DNA of 64,000 nt from Flavobacteriales bacterium (GTDB lineage Bacteria; Bacteroidota; Bacteroidia; Flavobacteriales_D; Crocinitomicaceae), in NCBI GenBank assembly GCA_013373595.1, contig JABXHO010000038.1:27424-91423 (forward strand), given 5' to 3'. Below, piece by piece: positions 47,377 to 56,704 of the stretch; the stretch's first letter is position 1; every line of letters starts with the position of its first letter. The notes under the pieces were generated by a model. The model searched no databases. It was given only the letters and a program-made list of their open reading frames with translations, and was not told the DNA's origin. Both the position numbers and the translations under genes were made by a program.

Positions 47377-48383
47377 ATTTTGCAAAAGAAATAGTGCAGT
47401 CGATTGAAACGGCTGAAAAAATTGTCATTACAAGTCATCGCTCGCCAGATGGAGATTCCGTGGGGAGTTCACTTGGCTTGTTGCGCTTTATTCGATCTCT
47501 TGGTAAAGAAGCTCAGATTTGTCATCCAGATGGATGTCCTTCGTTTATTGAATGGCTCAAACAAGGGGATGAAATCATCGACTTCGACACAAATCAAGAT
47601 CGCGTCATCGCGTTAATGGATGAGGCCGATTTGATTTTTTGCCTCGATTACAATGGTTCAGGACGATTAGGAAAAGATATGGGAGGTGTGCTGTTGGCGG
47701 CCGACGGAAAGAAAATCATGATTGATCATCACCCGAACCCTGAAGATATTTTCGACATTACAGCTTCGCATCCAGAAGTGTGTTCTACTTCACAACTGAT
47801 CATCGAGTTGATACTTGAATCGGGAAATGAAGACAAACTGAATCAATCCATCGGAACACCGCTTTACCTCGGAATTGTAACCGATACAGGATCTTTCCGT
47901 TTTTCATCTGTGACGCCAAGAACACATCAATTGATTGGAATGTTGCTCGAAAATGGAGTAAAACAAGCGGAAGTACACGAAAATAGCTTCGACCATAATC
48001 GTTTGGATCGAATGAAATTGCGTGGATATGCCATTGCGGAGAAGTTGGAAGTGCTCAAAGAGCAAGAGTTCGCTATTGTAGCACTTTCTGAAGAGGAATT
48101 GAACCGTTTCAACTACATCAAAGGAGATACGGAAGGTTTGGTAAATCTCGCCCTTTCAATTGAGGGAGTAACAGTGGCCGCTTTGCTAACGGAAAGTGAC
48201 GGAAAAATTAAAATGTCTTTCCGATCCATGGGAGAAATTGCAGTAAATGCTTTTGCTGGAGAACATTTTGAAGGTGGTGGACACATGAACGCAGCTGGAG
48301 GAGTTAGCTTCCTTTCGCTCGAAGAAACAATTGACAAATTGAGATCATTAATACCATTACATTTCGGAAAATCACATGCATAG
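47373..48383 (+). CDS. nrnA: DHH-family bifunctional oligoribonuclease/PAP phosphatase
   Basis: Mn-dependent phosphoesterase that degrades short RNA oligomers and 3'-phosphoadenosine 5'-phosphate. In 336 residues it has the metal-binding SPDGDSVGSSLG (Asp26, Asp28), CLDYNGSGRLG (Asp92), DHH at 118-120 and GIVTDTGSFRF; the C-terminal DHHA1 part has GGGHMNAAGG. Position just before a GldI-type gene is typical for Bacteroidota. The stop overlaps gldI by 8 bases. Confidence 0.9.
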   Translation: MNFAKEIVQSIETAEKIVITSHRSPDGDSVGSSLGLLRFIRSLGKEAQICHPDGCPSFIEWLKQGDEIIDFDTNQDRVIALMDEADLIFCLDYNGSGRLGKDMGGVLLAADGKKIMIDHHPNPEDIFDITASHPEVCSTSQLIIELILESGNEDKLNQSIGTPLYLGIVTDTGSFRFSSVTPRTHQLIGMLLENGVKQAEVHENSFDHNRLDRMKLRGYAIAEKLEVLKEQEFAIVALSEEELNRFNYIKGDTEGLVNLALSIEGVTVAALLTESDGKIKMSFRSMGEIAVNAFAGEHFEGGGHMNAAGGVSFLSLEETIDKLRSLIPLHFGKSHA

Positions 48384-48891
48384 ATTCGTTTACATATTGA
48401 TCACACTCGTACTTTTTTCGTGTCAGGAAGAAGAACCAGATCAACCCAAAGAAGTGAATTGGACGAAAAATGATTCGTACACTCTTGGGAAAAATGTAGC
48501 GGAGAATGAAGAACTGAAAATTCGCATCTTTTTGGAGATGCACAAGGACTGGGATGTCCAGCAAACGGGAACAGGGTTGCGTTACTACATCTACGAAAAA
48601 GGTGATGGCCCCATTCCTGAACGAAAACAAGTAGCAGAAATTGAATACGTCGTGAGTTTACTGGACGGAACAGAGTGTTACCGAACGGAAGACGATGAAT
48701 ATGAGGAGTTGCTTGTAGATCAAAGCGATGTGGAAACGGGCGTGCAAGAGGCAATCAAGCTCATGCATGTAGGTGATCGCGCAAAATTGATCATTCCGAG
48801 TCATATTGGACATGGTCTGCTAGGCGACCGAAACAAAATTCCACCACTCACAACACTTGTAGTAGATTTACACCTAATGGGAATTAAATGA
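48376..48891 (+). CDS. gldI: GldI-like FKBP-type peptidyl-prolyl isomerase lipoprotein
   Basis: Periplasmic lipoprotein folding factor; GldI is required for gliding motility in Flavobacterium johnsoniae. The 171-residue product has a lipobox LFSC with the lipidated Cys16, a linker, and one FKBP domain (about 60-171, with EYVVSLLDGTECY and KLIIPSHIGHGLLGDRNKIP). Placement after nrnA supports GldI. Whether all active-site aromatics are kept was not checked by alignment. Confidence 0.8.
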   Translation: MHRFVYILITLVLFSCQEEEPDQPKEVNWTKNDSYTLGKNVAENEELKIRIFLEMHKDWDVQQTGTGLRYYIYEKGDGPIPERKQVAEIEYVVSLLDGTECYRTEDDEYEELLVDQSDVETGVQEAIKLMHVGDRAKLIIPSHIGHGLLGDRNKIPPLTTLVVDLHLMGIK

Positions 48892-49754
48892 AGACATTGA
48901 AACTGAGACTAACAACGTCATTTGCTGTTTTGGCAATGTTACTGATATCCACTTCCTGCGATTCAACCGTTGTCGAGAAGGATGAAGAACCTGTGTTGGA
49001 ACGACCTGAAGTGGTAGAGGTGGAAGTGGCAAAAATTGACCAAGAAAATAACGTAAGTGACACGCTTAACCTAGACAATGGCATTGTAATTCGTTGGTTT
49101 GAACATGGAGAAGGCGAGTCCTTGGATAGAGGAGAAGTCTTTTACATCGATTACCGAGTGCAATTGGAAGATGGTAGCATTGTGGATGGAAATCACCTCT
49201 TGAAAAAAGACTCAATTCCATTCCCAATTGGCTTTCAAATGCAAGGAAAAGGATGGGATGCAGCAATCGCTCAGCTAAAAGTTGGCGATTTTGTCGAGTT
49301 TTTTCTCCCGAGTAAATTGGCCCGCGGTGAAAAAGAAATTGAAGGACTTATTCCAGCCAATTCAAATAACATCGTGAAGCTTCGAATTCTGAGTAAAATG
49401 AAGCCAACTCGAACAGTGGATGGGAACAAAGTGTGGGTCTTCGAAGAAAGCAAGAAAAGTAAACTGAAATTTGACGAAGAAGAGATGATTACATTTCATA
49501 CAATTACAAGTTCTTCATCGAATCCGATGTATACAAATACCTTTGCCAAAAATCAGCCATTTGAGTTGCGCTTAGAGGATTACGGAACGGTTCCAGGACT
49601 TAAGAAAGCGTTAATAAATGCTAAATCATCCGACCGCATGTTTATCTATGTTCCGAGCCGAGAAGCCTATGGTTCTAAGGGATACCTAGATGTTGTGAAA
49701 CCAAATGAAGATCTTCTGTATAATGTCATGGTAATGGATGTTGTGAAGAAGTAA
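48888..49754 (+). CDS. Two-domain FKBP-type peptidyl-prolyl isomerase lipoprotein
   Basis: A 288-residue lipoprotein with a signal peptide ending STSC (Cys24). It carries an FKBP domain at about 60-165 (VFYIDYRVQLEDGSIVDG and KVGDFVEFFLPSKLARGEK) and a second FKBP-like domain at about 180-286 (SDRMFIYVPSREAYGSKG). Coupled to gldI by ATGA. The pair probably folds exported outer-membrane or T9SS proteins in the periplasm; substrates unknown. Confidence 0.82.
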   Translation: MKTLKLRLTTSFAVLAMLLISTSCDSTVVEKDEEPVLERPEVVEVEVAKIDQENNVSDTLNLDNGIVIRWFEHGEGESLDRGEVFYIDYRVQLEDGSIVDGNHLLKKDSIPFPIGFQMQGKGWDAAIAQLKVGDFVEFFLPSKLARGEKEIEGLIPANSNNIVKLRILSKMKPTRTVDGNKVWVFEESKKSKLKFDEEEMITFHTITSSSSNPMYTNTFAKNQPFELRLEDYGTVPGLKKALINAKSSDRMFIYVPSREAYGSKGYLDVVKPNEDLLYNVMVMDVVKK

Positions 49755-49773
49755 CATTAAAATTCTATTTTTG
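49741..49773 (+). promoter_or_regulatory. Promoter of the M23/LysM gene
   Basis: TTG at 49741-49743 (inside the end of the FKBP gene), a 22-nt spacer, then TATTTTTG at 49766-49773, 21 nt before the ATG at 49795. Full match in the -7 element. Confidence 0.55.
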
Positions 49774-49794
49774 TCCCGTAGTAATTGATTTAGC

Positions 49795-50730
49795 ATGCGT
49801 TTTCTCCAAATTCTTGTCTTTTTATCCTGTTCTTTACCTGTTTTCGGACAAACGGTGATCGATACCATTCCCACGGAAAAAGGAACAATGGTTGTCTATG
49901 CTGACCGCACGTGGATTTACCTAGAAGATCTCAATTTTGATGGTATTCTAAACAAAAGAATCCATGCAACGGTATTAGAAGATTCAAACTTGAATTACAT
50001 TCAACCGTGGAACAATGAAGTGTGTTACACATCTCAATTGAAAAATGACCTTTCGAAATTGAAAGATACCATCTGGTTGTGTGTAGAAGATGATGTAAAC
50101 GGTGGATTTGTTATGCCTTTCGATGGAATAGTGACTTCACGTTACGGTTATCGTCGCGGAAGAAGACACAACGGAACGGATATCGATTTGAATACAGGTG
50201 ATACAGTACGTGCAGCATGGTCTGGAAAAGTACGCTATGCGAAGTACAACGATCATGGTTTTGGAAACTTGGTGGTGATTCGTCACCATAATGGACTCGA
50301 AACGTTTTATGCTCACTTGAGTAAGCACCTTGTAGCACCAAATCAGGAAGTGAAGGCAGGAGATCCAATTGGACTTGGAGGAAATACGGGGCACTCTTAT
50401 GGTTCGCACTTGCATTTCGAAGTACGCTTCTATGATGCTCCAATGGATCCAGAACAAATTATCGACTTCAAGAAAAAAGAAGTAAAAGATGAAAACTTGA
50501 TGGTGCACGCAGGACTGTTCAGACCGGGCGCTCGTGCAGGAAGCACACATACTGCACATACGGCAAGTAGTACAGCATCAGGTTCAAGAAAATACTATAA
50601 AATAAGATCGGGAGATACGCTGGGGGCAATTGCTCAGCGAAATAAAACAACCGTATCTCGACTGTGTCAGTTGAATGGAATTCGACCAACTACAGTTTTA
50701 CAAATCGGACGCAATCTTCGAATAAGATAA
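49795..50730 (+). CDS. M23-family peptidoglycan hydrolase with C-terminal LysM domain
   Basis: Secreted zinc endopeptidase predicted to cut peptidoglycan crosslinks. In 311 residues: signal peptide (ending PVFGQ), a ~85-residue N-terminal part, the M23 domain with HNGTD (His125, Asp129) and SHLHFEV (His205, His207), and a LysM repeat at about 265-311 (YKIRSGDTLGAIAQRN). All zinc-binding and catalytic residues are kept, so it is not a LytM inactive regulator. The domain order is the reverse of some relatives with N-terminal LysM. Own promoter. Confidence 0.88.
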   Translation: MRFLQILVFLSCSLPVFGQTVIDTIPTEKGTMVVYADRTWIYLEDLNFDGILNKRIHATVLEDSNLNYIQPWNNEVCYTSQLKNDLSKLKDTIWLCVEDDVNGGFVMPFDGIVTSRYGYRRGRRHNGTDIDLNTGDTVRAAWSGKVRYAKYNDHGFGNLVVIRHHNGLETFYAHLSKHLVAPNQEVKAGDPIGLGGNTGHSYGSHLHFEVRFYDAPMDPEQIIDFKKKEVKDENLMVHAGLFRPGARAGSTHTAHTASSTASGSRKYYKIRSGDTLGAIAQRNKTTVSRLCQLNGIRPTTVLQIGRNLRIR

Positions 50731-50778
50731 GCGTTAATATGTTAAATGAATTCCGCAATTTAGCGGCGAAACGAACAC

Positions 50779-51594
50779 ATGAATAAATTCACTTATACCT
50801 TAGCTGCTCTAGCATCAATTGTCATGTTGGCTTCAAGTTGTTCTGATTACAACCGCGTGTTGAAGTCGGATAACTATGGAGAGAAGTTCGATATGGCAAA
50901 TTACCTCTACGATTCGGTTGGAACAGCAAGTTCAAAAGTTCGTTCAATTGCCTTGTACGAGCAAATTTACCAACGAAGCCCAAAACAAGGGGAAGGAGAA
51001 TTGGCTTATTTCCGAATTGGTAAAGCATATTACGTAAGCGGCGATTATTACATGGCTGGTTATTACCTAGGTCAGTTTCCACAACGTTTCCCGTACAGCC
51101 CAAAAGCCGAAGAAGCAACATTTTTGAGCGCCATGTGTGCCGTGAATAACTCTCCAGAGTATTCGTTGGACCAAATGGAAACAGACGTGGCGATTAACAA
51201 CCTTCAACAGTTCGTAAATCGTTACCCGAATTCTGTATTAATCGATTCCTGTAATAACATTATCGATAGACTTCGATTTAAGCTAGAAACGAAAGCGTAT
51301 GAGTCGGTAAAACTGTATTCTAAGACAGAAAACTACAGAGCAGCAGCTAGCTCAGCGAGCACGTTTATGGAAGATTATCCGATGTCAATCTTTAAAGAAG
51401 AAGTCCATTACATCTATGTGATGAACTCTTATTATCTGGCGAAAAACAGTATTGAGCAGAAAAAAAAGGAAAGAATTGAGCAGACTATCGAAAGATATAG
51501 TACTTTTGTAGCTGCATTTCCCGAGTCGGATTACAATCGCATCCTTGCAGGATTCGATGATGAGATGAGAAAGGAATTGAAAGAGTACCAGTAA
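50779..51594 (+). CDS. bamD: Outer membrane protein assembly factor BamD
   Basis: TPR lipoprotein of the BAM complex, which inserts beta-barrels into the outer membrane. The 271-residue protein has a lipoprotein signal with Cys21 (LASSC), a start SDYNRVLKS typical of Bacteroidota BamD, and TPR helices (GDYYMAGYYLGQFPQRFPYS). It precedes rpoZ by 12 nt; the bamD-rpoZ-coaBC order is characteristic of the phylum. Confidence 0.88.
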   Translation: MNKFTYTLAALASIVMLASSCSDYNRVLKSDNYGEKFDMANYLYDSVGTASSKVRSIALYEQIYQRSPKQGEGELAYFRIGKAYYVSGDYYMAGYYLGQFPQRFPYSPKAEEATFLSAMCAVNNSPEYSLDQMETDVAINNLQQFVNRYPNSVLIDSCNNIIDRLRFKLETKAYESVKLYSKTENYRAAASSASTFMEDYPMSIFKEEVHYIYVMNSYYLAKNSIEQKKKERIEQTIERYSTFVAAFPESDYNRILAGFDDEMRKELKEYQ

Positions 51595-51606
51595 ATTTAG
51601 AAGAAG

Positions 51607-51942
51607 ATGAGCTTTAAAAACAGCACAGCAGAGAAAACAACGATCACAAGAGATACGGTTTCATTCGAAGGTGACACTGAAAACATCTATGAATCGATCG
51701 TGATGATGGCGAAACGTTCAAATCAAATGAGTGTTGATTTGAAGGAAGAGTTGACACAGAAGCTTCAGGAATTTGCATCTACTACGGATAATTTGGAAGA
51801 AATTTTCGAAAACAGAGAGCAGATTGAGATTTCTCGTTTTTACGAGCGTCTTCCAAAACCAGTTGCGATGGCAATTGAAGAGTTCCTAGAAGGTAAAACG
51901 TACTACAGAAGAACAGAAGCTGAACAGAATACAGAGCAGTAA
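51607..51942 (+). CDS. rpoZ: DNA-directed RNA polymerase omega subunit
   Basis: Small subunit that stabilises beta'. The 111-residue protein has NIYESIVMMAKRSNQMS, the RPB6/omega core helix, followed by a variable acidic extension that makes it longer than E. coli omega (91). Its position between bamD and coaBC (TAATG overlap with coaBC) is the usual place for rpoZ in Bacteroidota. Confidence 0.8.
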   Translation: MSFKNSTAEKTTITRDTVSFEGDTENIYESIVMMAKRSNQMSVDLKEELTQKLQEFASTTDNLEEIFENREQIEISRFYERLPKPVAMAIEEFLEGKTYYRRTEAEQNTEQ

Positions 51943-53144
51943 TGCAAGGTAAACGCATCCTTCTTGGTATAACTGGGGGAATCGCGGCTTACAAAATTGC
52001 GTTCCTCATACGATTATTGAAAAAAACAGGGGCAGAAGTCAAATGCATAATGACTCCTGCCTCTTCTGATTTTATATCCCCCCTTGTCGTTTCAACATTG
52101 TCCGGAAATCCGGTTGGAATTGAATTCTGGAATCGTGAAGATGGTTCTTGGAACAACCATGTTGAATACGGATTGTGGGCAGATGTCTTTGTAATCGCAC
52201 CGCTCACCGCTAATACCTTGAGTAAAATGTCGGCGGGTACATGTGATAACTTGTTATTGGCAACCTATTTGTCGATGAAATCAAAATCAATCGTGGCACC
52301 AGCCATGGATTTGGACATGTACGCTCACCCAACCACAAAGCGCAACCTCGATAAGCTGGAAGCAGATGGTGTAAAAATCATCCCTGCGGAAAGTGGTCAA
52401 TTGGCGAGTGGACTCGATGGAACGGGACGAATGGCCGAACCTGAAACGATTTTGGATGGAATCTTAGCTTATTTCGAAACGAAAAAAGATCCGAGAATCA
52501 AAGGGAAGAAAGTACTGATTACGGCCGGACCAACGTATGAGAATATTGATCCAGTTCGCTTTATTGGAAATCATTCTTCGGGAAAAATGGGATATGCCAT
52601 TGCGCAAAAGTTTTTGGATGATGGAGCCGAAGTGATACTCATTTCAGGTCCAACGAAATTGAAAGAGTTAGAATCTTCCAAATTGAAAACAATCCATGTA
52701 CGATCGGCGAACGAAATGCTTGAAGCGGTTCAGTCCGAATGGGATTCGTGCGATATTGGTATATTCTCTGCTGCCGTAGCCGATTATCGACCAGCGGAAG
52801 TAGCCGAGCAGAAAATCAAGAAGTCCGATGACGAAATGGTACTTCGATTGGTGAAAAACCCAGATATTCTGAAATGGGCAGGAGATAATAAAACAAAACA
52901 GGTTCTCGTTGGTTTCGCATTGGAAACAAATAATTTGCAAGAAAATGCTCAGAAGAAACTAGAGAAGAAGAACTTGAACTTTATTGTCATGAACAGCTTG
53001 GCAGATCAAGGTGCAGGATTTGGGCATGACACAAACAAAATTAGTATCTTAGATGATCACAATAATTTGCGCTCTTTTGAGTTAAAGTCTAAGAAAGAAG
53101 TGGCAAACGATATTGTCGAGTATTTGAAAATTTACAGTACATGA
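51942..53144 (+). CDS. coaBC: Bifunctional phosphopantothenoylcysteine decarboxylase/phosphopantothenate-cysteine ligase
   Basis: Performs two consecutive steps of coenzyme A synthesis. The N-terminal CoaC flavoprotein half has GGIAAYK near residue 12, the active-site His in NNHVEYGLWADVF and VAPAMDLDMYAHP. The C-terminal CoaB half starts VLITAGPTYENIDPVRFI and continues with NHSSGKMGYAIA. About 400 residues, standard length. Coupled to porD by ATGA. Confidence 0.95.
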   Translation: MQGKRILLGITGGIAAYKIAFLIRLLKKTGAEVKCIMTPASSDFISPLVVSTLSGNPVGIEFWNREDGSWNNHVEYGLWADVFVIAPLTANTLSKMSAGTCDNLLLATYLSMKSKSIVAPAMDLDMYAHPTTKRNLDKLEADGVKIIPAESGQLASGLDGTGRMAEPETILDGILAYFETKKDPRIKGKKVLITAGPTYENIDPVRFIGNHSSGKMGYAIAQKFLDDGAEVILISGPTKLKELESSKLKTIHVRSANEMLEAVQSEWDSCDIGIFSAAVADYRPAEVAEQKIKKSDDEMVLRLVKNPDILKWAGDNKTKQVLVGFALETNNLQENAQKKLEKKNLNFIVMNSLADQGAGFGHDTNKISILDDHNNLRSFELKSKKEVANDIVEYLKIYST

Positions 53145-54046
53145 AAAGATTAGGCGTAATCCTATCAATATTGGTATCAACATTCAGCGTAACAGCGCAA
53201 GAACTGAACTGTCAGGTGAGCATCGTTGCTGATCCTAGTTTGGAAGTAACGAGTGTGGAAACTGAAATCTTCAAACAGTTGGAGGAAACGGTGTACGATT
53301 TAATGAACACACGCAAGTGGACCAATGACAACTTCGAAGTTGAAGAACGGATCAATTGTCAACTTCAGTTTCAAATCAACAGCATTCCTTCTCCAAACAA
53401 TTTTGCGGGATTCTTGCAAGTGCAATCTTCGCGTCCTGGATTTAACTCGAGTTACAACACGACCGTTTTCAATTTTCAGGATGATGATTTGGCATTCACC
53501 TACTCACGTGGAGCCGCGTTGAACTTCTCCGACAATCAATTTAGAGACAATTTAACCTCAATTTTGGCATTTTACGCGTACTACATCATTGGAATGGATT
53601 ACGATTCATTCAGTTTGAACGGAGGTACGAAGTACTTTTCGAAAGCGCAGGAAATTGTAACGCTAGCACAAACTTCAAGTGCACCAGGTTGGCGATCAAA
53701 TGAGCAAGGAAAACGAAATCGTTACTGGTTGGTTGATAATGCCTTGCATCAATTGTTTGCTCCGCTTCGTCAATGCAACTACGAATACCACAGAAAAGGG
53801 ATTGATCAGTTATATGCTGATAAAGAATTGGGACGCCAAAACATCTACAATGCCTTGAATGGCTTGGTAAAAGTGGTATCAACTCGCCCAAATTCATTGA
53901 ACTTATTGAATTTCATCCAAGCAAAAACAAACGAACTCAAAAGTTTGTATGAAGACGCTGAAGTGCGAGATAAAACACAAGTTGTCAATCTACTCAAACG
54001 TCTCGATCCAGCGAATTCATCGAAATATCAAGAGATATTGGAATGA
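53141..54046 (+). CDS. porD: DUF4835/PorD-family protein
   Basis: Secreted protein of 301 residues with a signal peptide (VSTFSVTAQELN). The family (DUF4835, named PorD) is associated with T9SS; precise role unknown. Family-type features are the start ELNCQVSIVAD and the segment LAFYAYYIIGMDYDSFSLNGG. Its fixed place between coaBC and recN, with ATGA overlaps on both sides, is shared across the phylum. Confidence 0.85.
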   Translation: MKRLGVILSILVSTFSVTAQELNCQVSIVADPSLEVTSVETEIFKQLEETVYDLMNTRKWTNDNFEVEERINCQLQFQINSIPSPNNFAGFLQVQSSRPGFNSSYNTTVFNFQDDDLAFTYSRGAALNFSDNQFRDNLTSILAFYAYYIIGMDYDSFSLNGGTKYFSKAQEIVTLAQTSSAPGWRSNEQGKRNRYWLVDNALHQLFAPLRQCNYEYHRKGIDQLYADKELGRQNIYNALNGLVKVVSTRPNSLNLLNFIQAKTNELKSLYEDAEVRDKTQVVNLLKRLDPANSSKYQEILE

Positions 54047-55692
54047 TCACATCATTACGAATAGAGAACTTCGCGCTGATTGATCAGACGAACATACAGT
54101 TCTCAAAAGGATTTACAGTCATAACAGGAGAAACAGGATCGGGAAAATCGATTCTATTGAATGCACTCAACCTTATTTTGGGTGAACGTGCAAATTTTTC
54201 GGTGATTGGAGATCGAAAGGATAAATCCATTGTAGAAGCACATATCGAAATTGCCGATTTTGGACTCAGCGCTTTTTTTGAGCGTGAAGAACTGGATTAT
54301 TTTGATACGTGTATCGTACGACGCGAAATTTCTAAACAAGGTCGTTCGCGTGCTTTTATCAACGATACGCCTGTTCAGTTAAGTACGCTTAAGGAATTGT
54401 CTTCTCAACTGATTCATATTCATTCTCAGTATAATACGCTCGAACTAAAAGACCTCAATCATCAACTGAATATTTTAGATTCTTTGGCGGGAAATAAATC
54501 ACTGGCAGACAGGTTCAAAAGTGATTTTAGCGCTTATGTACGTGAGAAGCGAGAACTGAAAAACTTGCAGTCACAATTGGCGGAGTTGGCGTCAACAGCC
54601 GATTACAACCAATTTCAATTGAACGAATTGTTGGAATTGAATTTAGATAATATCGATTTCGAGAAAATTCAGTCTGATTTGAAAGCTGCTGAAAATTCGG
54701 AAGAGCTACAAGCGTGTTATGCTGAACTGTCAGAAGGGTTGAATGATGATGACGGAATCATTGAGCGCTTGGAACGCATTAAAAATCATTTGTCTCGCTT
54801 CGTGTCAGTAGACGAACGATTGGCAGAGTTAAATGATCGCGTGAACAGTTGTTTGATCGAACTGAAAGATGTGGCGATTGAAGCTGAAGACAAACAGGAA
54901 GGTATGGAAATCGATCCTGAACAGTTGGAGGAGCTTTCTGAAAAGATGAATGCTTTCAACCGCGTACTGTACAAACATAATGTGCAAACGCAGGCCGAAT
55001 TAATTGATCTGCGAAATGAATTGGATTCGGGTGCAGCTAATTCGGAAGAGCTTGAATTGAAAGTCAAAAATTTGTCGGAGCGATTAGCGAAGGATCAAAA
55101 AGAATTGGAGAAGCGTGCAGATGAATTGCACCAGAAGCGCGTGAAGGCCGCACCGCAGATTGAGAAACAATTGCAATCGGCATTGAACGAACTGAAATTA
55201 GTTGATACTGAACTCAAATTTAAAATAACGCGTAGCGAAGAATTGAACGAAACAGGTGCTTCACGCATTGAAATGTTATTCAGTCCAAACAAAGGAATTG
55301 AGCCTGTGCCGATTCATCGCGCAGCGAGTGGCGGGGAGCTATCGCGTGTCATGTTGGCGTTGCAGAGCTTAATGGCGAGCAAAACGAAATTGCAAACGGT
55401 TTTATTCGACGAGATCGATACGGGCGTTTCGGGAGATGTAGCCCAAAAAGTGGGGAATACCCTCGAAAAAATGGGACAGGGAATGCAAGTAATTGCAATT
55501 ACCCATCTTCCGCAAGTTGCCGCAAAAGGAAAACAACATTTCCGTGTTTCAAAATCAACCCAGGCGGGAAAAACGCAATCGCAGGTGGTAGAGTTGTTGG
55601 ATAGTGAACGAGTAGAGGAAGTAGCACGATTGATGAGTGGTGATACCATCAACGAAGCTGCTTTGGAAAATGCGCGCGCCTTGATGTCCTAG
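54043..55692 (+). CDS. recN: DNA repair protein RecN
   Basis: SMC-like ATPase that holds broken DNA ends for recombination repair. In 549 residues: Walker A ITGETGSGKS (27-36), a long coiled coil (about 170-360, highly charged), signature ASGGELSRVMLAL and Walker B/D-loop LFDEIDTGVSG. Length and order are standard. It begins by ATGA overlap with porD and ends three bases before the GSCFA gene. Confidence 0.95.
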   Translation: MITSLRIENFALIDQTNIQFSKGFTVITGETGSGKSILLNALNLILGERANFSVIGDRKDKSIVEAHIEIADFGLSAFFEREELDYFDTCIVRREISKQGRSRAFINDTPVQLSTLKELSSQLIHIHSQYNTLELKDLNHQLNILDSLAGNKSLADRFKSDFSAYVREKRELKNLQSQLAELASTADYNQFQLNELLELNLDNIDFEKIQSDLKAAENSEELQACYAELSEGLNDDDGIIERLERIKNHLSRFVSVDERLAELNDRVNSCLIELKDVAIEAEDKQEGMEIDPEQLEELSEKMNAFNRVLYKHNVQTQAELIDLRNELDSGAANSEELELKVKNLSERLAKDQKELEKRADELHQKRVKAAPQIEKQLQSALNELKLVDTELKFKITRSEELNETGASRIEMLFSPNKGIEPVPIHRAASGGELSRVMLALQSLMASKTKLQTVLFDEIDTGVSGDVAQKVGNTLEKMGQGMQVIAITHLPQVAAKGKQHFRVSKSTQAGKTQSQVVELLDSERVEEVARLMSGDTINEAALENARALMS

Positions 55693-55695
55693 TGT

Positions 55696-56640
55696 ATGAA
55701 CTTCAGATTGAGTTTACCCATACCGAAATCCGATGTTGAACTCCAACATGGTGATAAAATTGCACTAATTGGAAGTTGCTTTTCGGATGAAATGTCGAAA
55801 CACTTTGTCAAATCGGGATTTGAGGTCAATTCGAACCCTTTTGGAACCATTTTTCATCCTACGGCAATCGCCAGTTGTTTACAAGACGTCTTGAATGATA
55901 AAGATCACGTAGATGTTGTTCAGCGCAACGATCTCTTTTTTTCTTGGGATAGTGCAGAAAGCATTTTTGGAAACAGTGAAGAAGAAGTGATCGAAAAGGT
56001 CCAATCGCTGCGAAAGTCCTTCAAGGAATATTTGACATCTACGCGTTTGTTTGTGATTACCTTCGGTACAGCATGGGGCTATCATCATTCGGAAATCGAT
56101 CGAATTGTGGGAAATAACCACAAAATGCCCGCTTCTTTGTTTACCAAACGTTTGATGGAGGTGGAGCAGGAGACGAATAAATGGGATTATATCGTTCAAC
56201 GATTGAAACGTCTCAATCCTGAGATGCATGTGGTGTTTACGGTCAGTCCAGTGCGTCATGCAAAGGATGGATTGGTGAACAATAATCGCAGCAAAGCACG
56301 ACTAATCGAATTGGTTCACTCCACGTTAGAACAAGCAGATGCGGACTATTTCCCGTCGTATGAAATTGTCATGGACGAATTGCGAGATTATCGTTTTTTC
56401 AAGGAATGTCGTGTGCACCCCACTAATGAGGCGGTCGAATATGTGTGGCAACGTTTCGAAGAAGTATATTTCTCGGAGGAAACAAAAGCTTTGGCGAAAC
56501 GCGTTCGAAATTTGCACCAAAGTGTCGACCATCGGAGTATTCATCCCAACTCAGAGGAGACGGCTAAACACTTGGAAACGACGAAAGAGAAATTGCATAT
56601 TCTCAGAGAAGAACACCCTGAAGTTTGGTGGGTGGATTAG
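55696..56640 (+). CDS. GSCFA-domain protein
   Basis: A 314-residue protein with the GSCFA signature ALIGSCFSDEMSKHF near residue 30 and NPFGTIFHP a little later; the GDSL/SGNH-like Ser sits in the GSC motif. A later HPTNEAVEYVW block may supply the catalytic His. Family function is unsettled; an esterase or transferase acting on cell-surface glycans is the usual guess. No signal peptide. It follows recN on the same transcript. Confidence 0.83.
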   Translation: MNFRLSLPIPKSDVELQHGDKIALIGSCFSDEMSKHFVKSGFEVNSNPFGTIFHPTAIASCLQDVLNDKDHVDVVQRNDLFFSWDSAESIFGNSEEEVIEKVQSLRKSFKEYLTSTRLFVITFGTAWGYHHSEIDRIVGNNHKMPASLFTKRLMEVEQETNKWDYIVQRLKRLNPEMHVVFTVSPVRHAKDGLVNNNRSKARLIELVHSTLEQADADYFPSYEIVMDELRDYRFFKECRVHPTNEAVEYVWQRFEEVYFSEETKALAKRVRNLHQSVDHRSIHPNSEETAKHLETTKEKLHILREEHPEVWWVD

Positions 56641-56704
56641 CCTTTTCTGTTAAATAACATCTTCGTAACATATTTTCTATCTTCATTCTTCTACCTTTCA
56701 GACT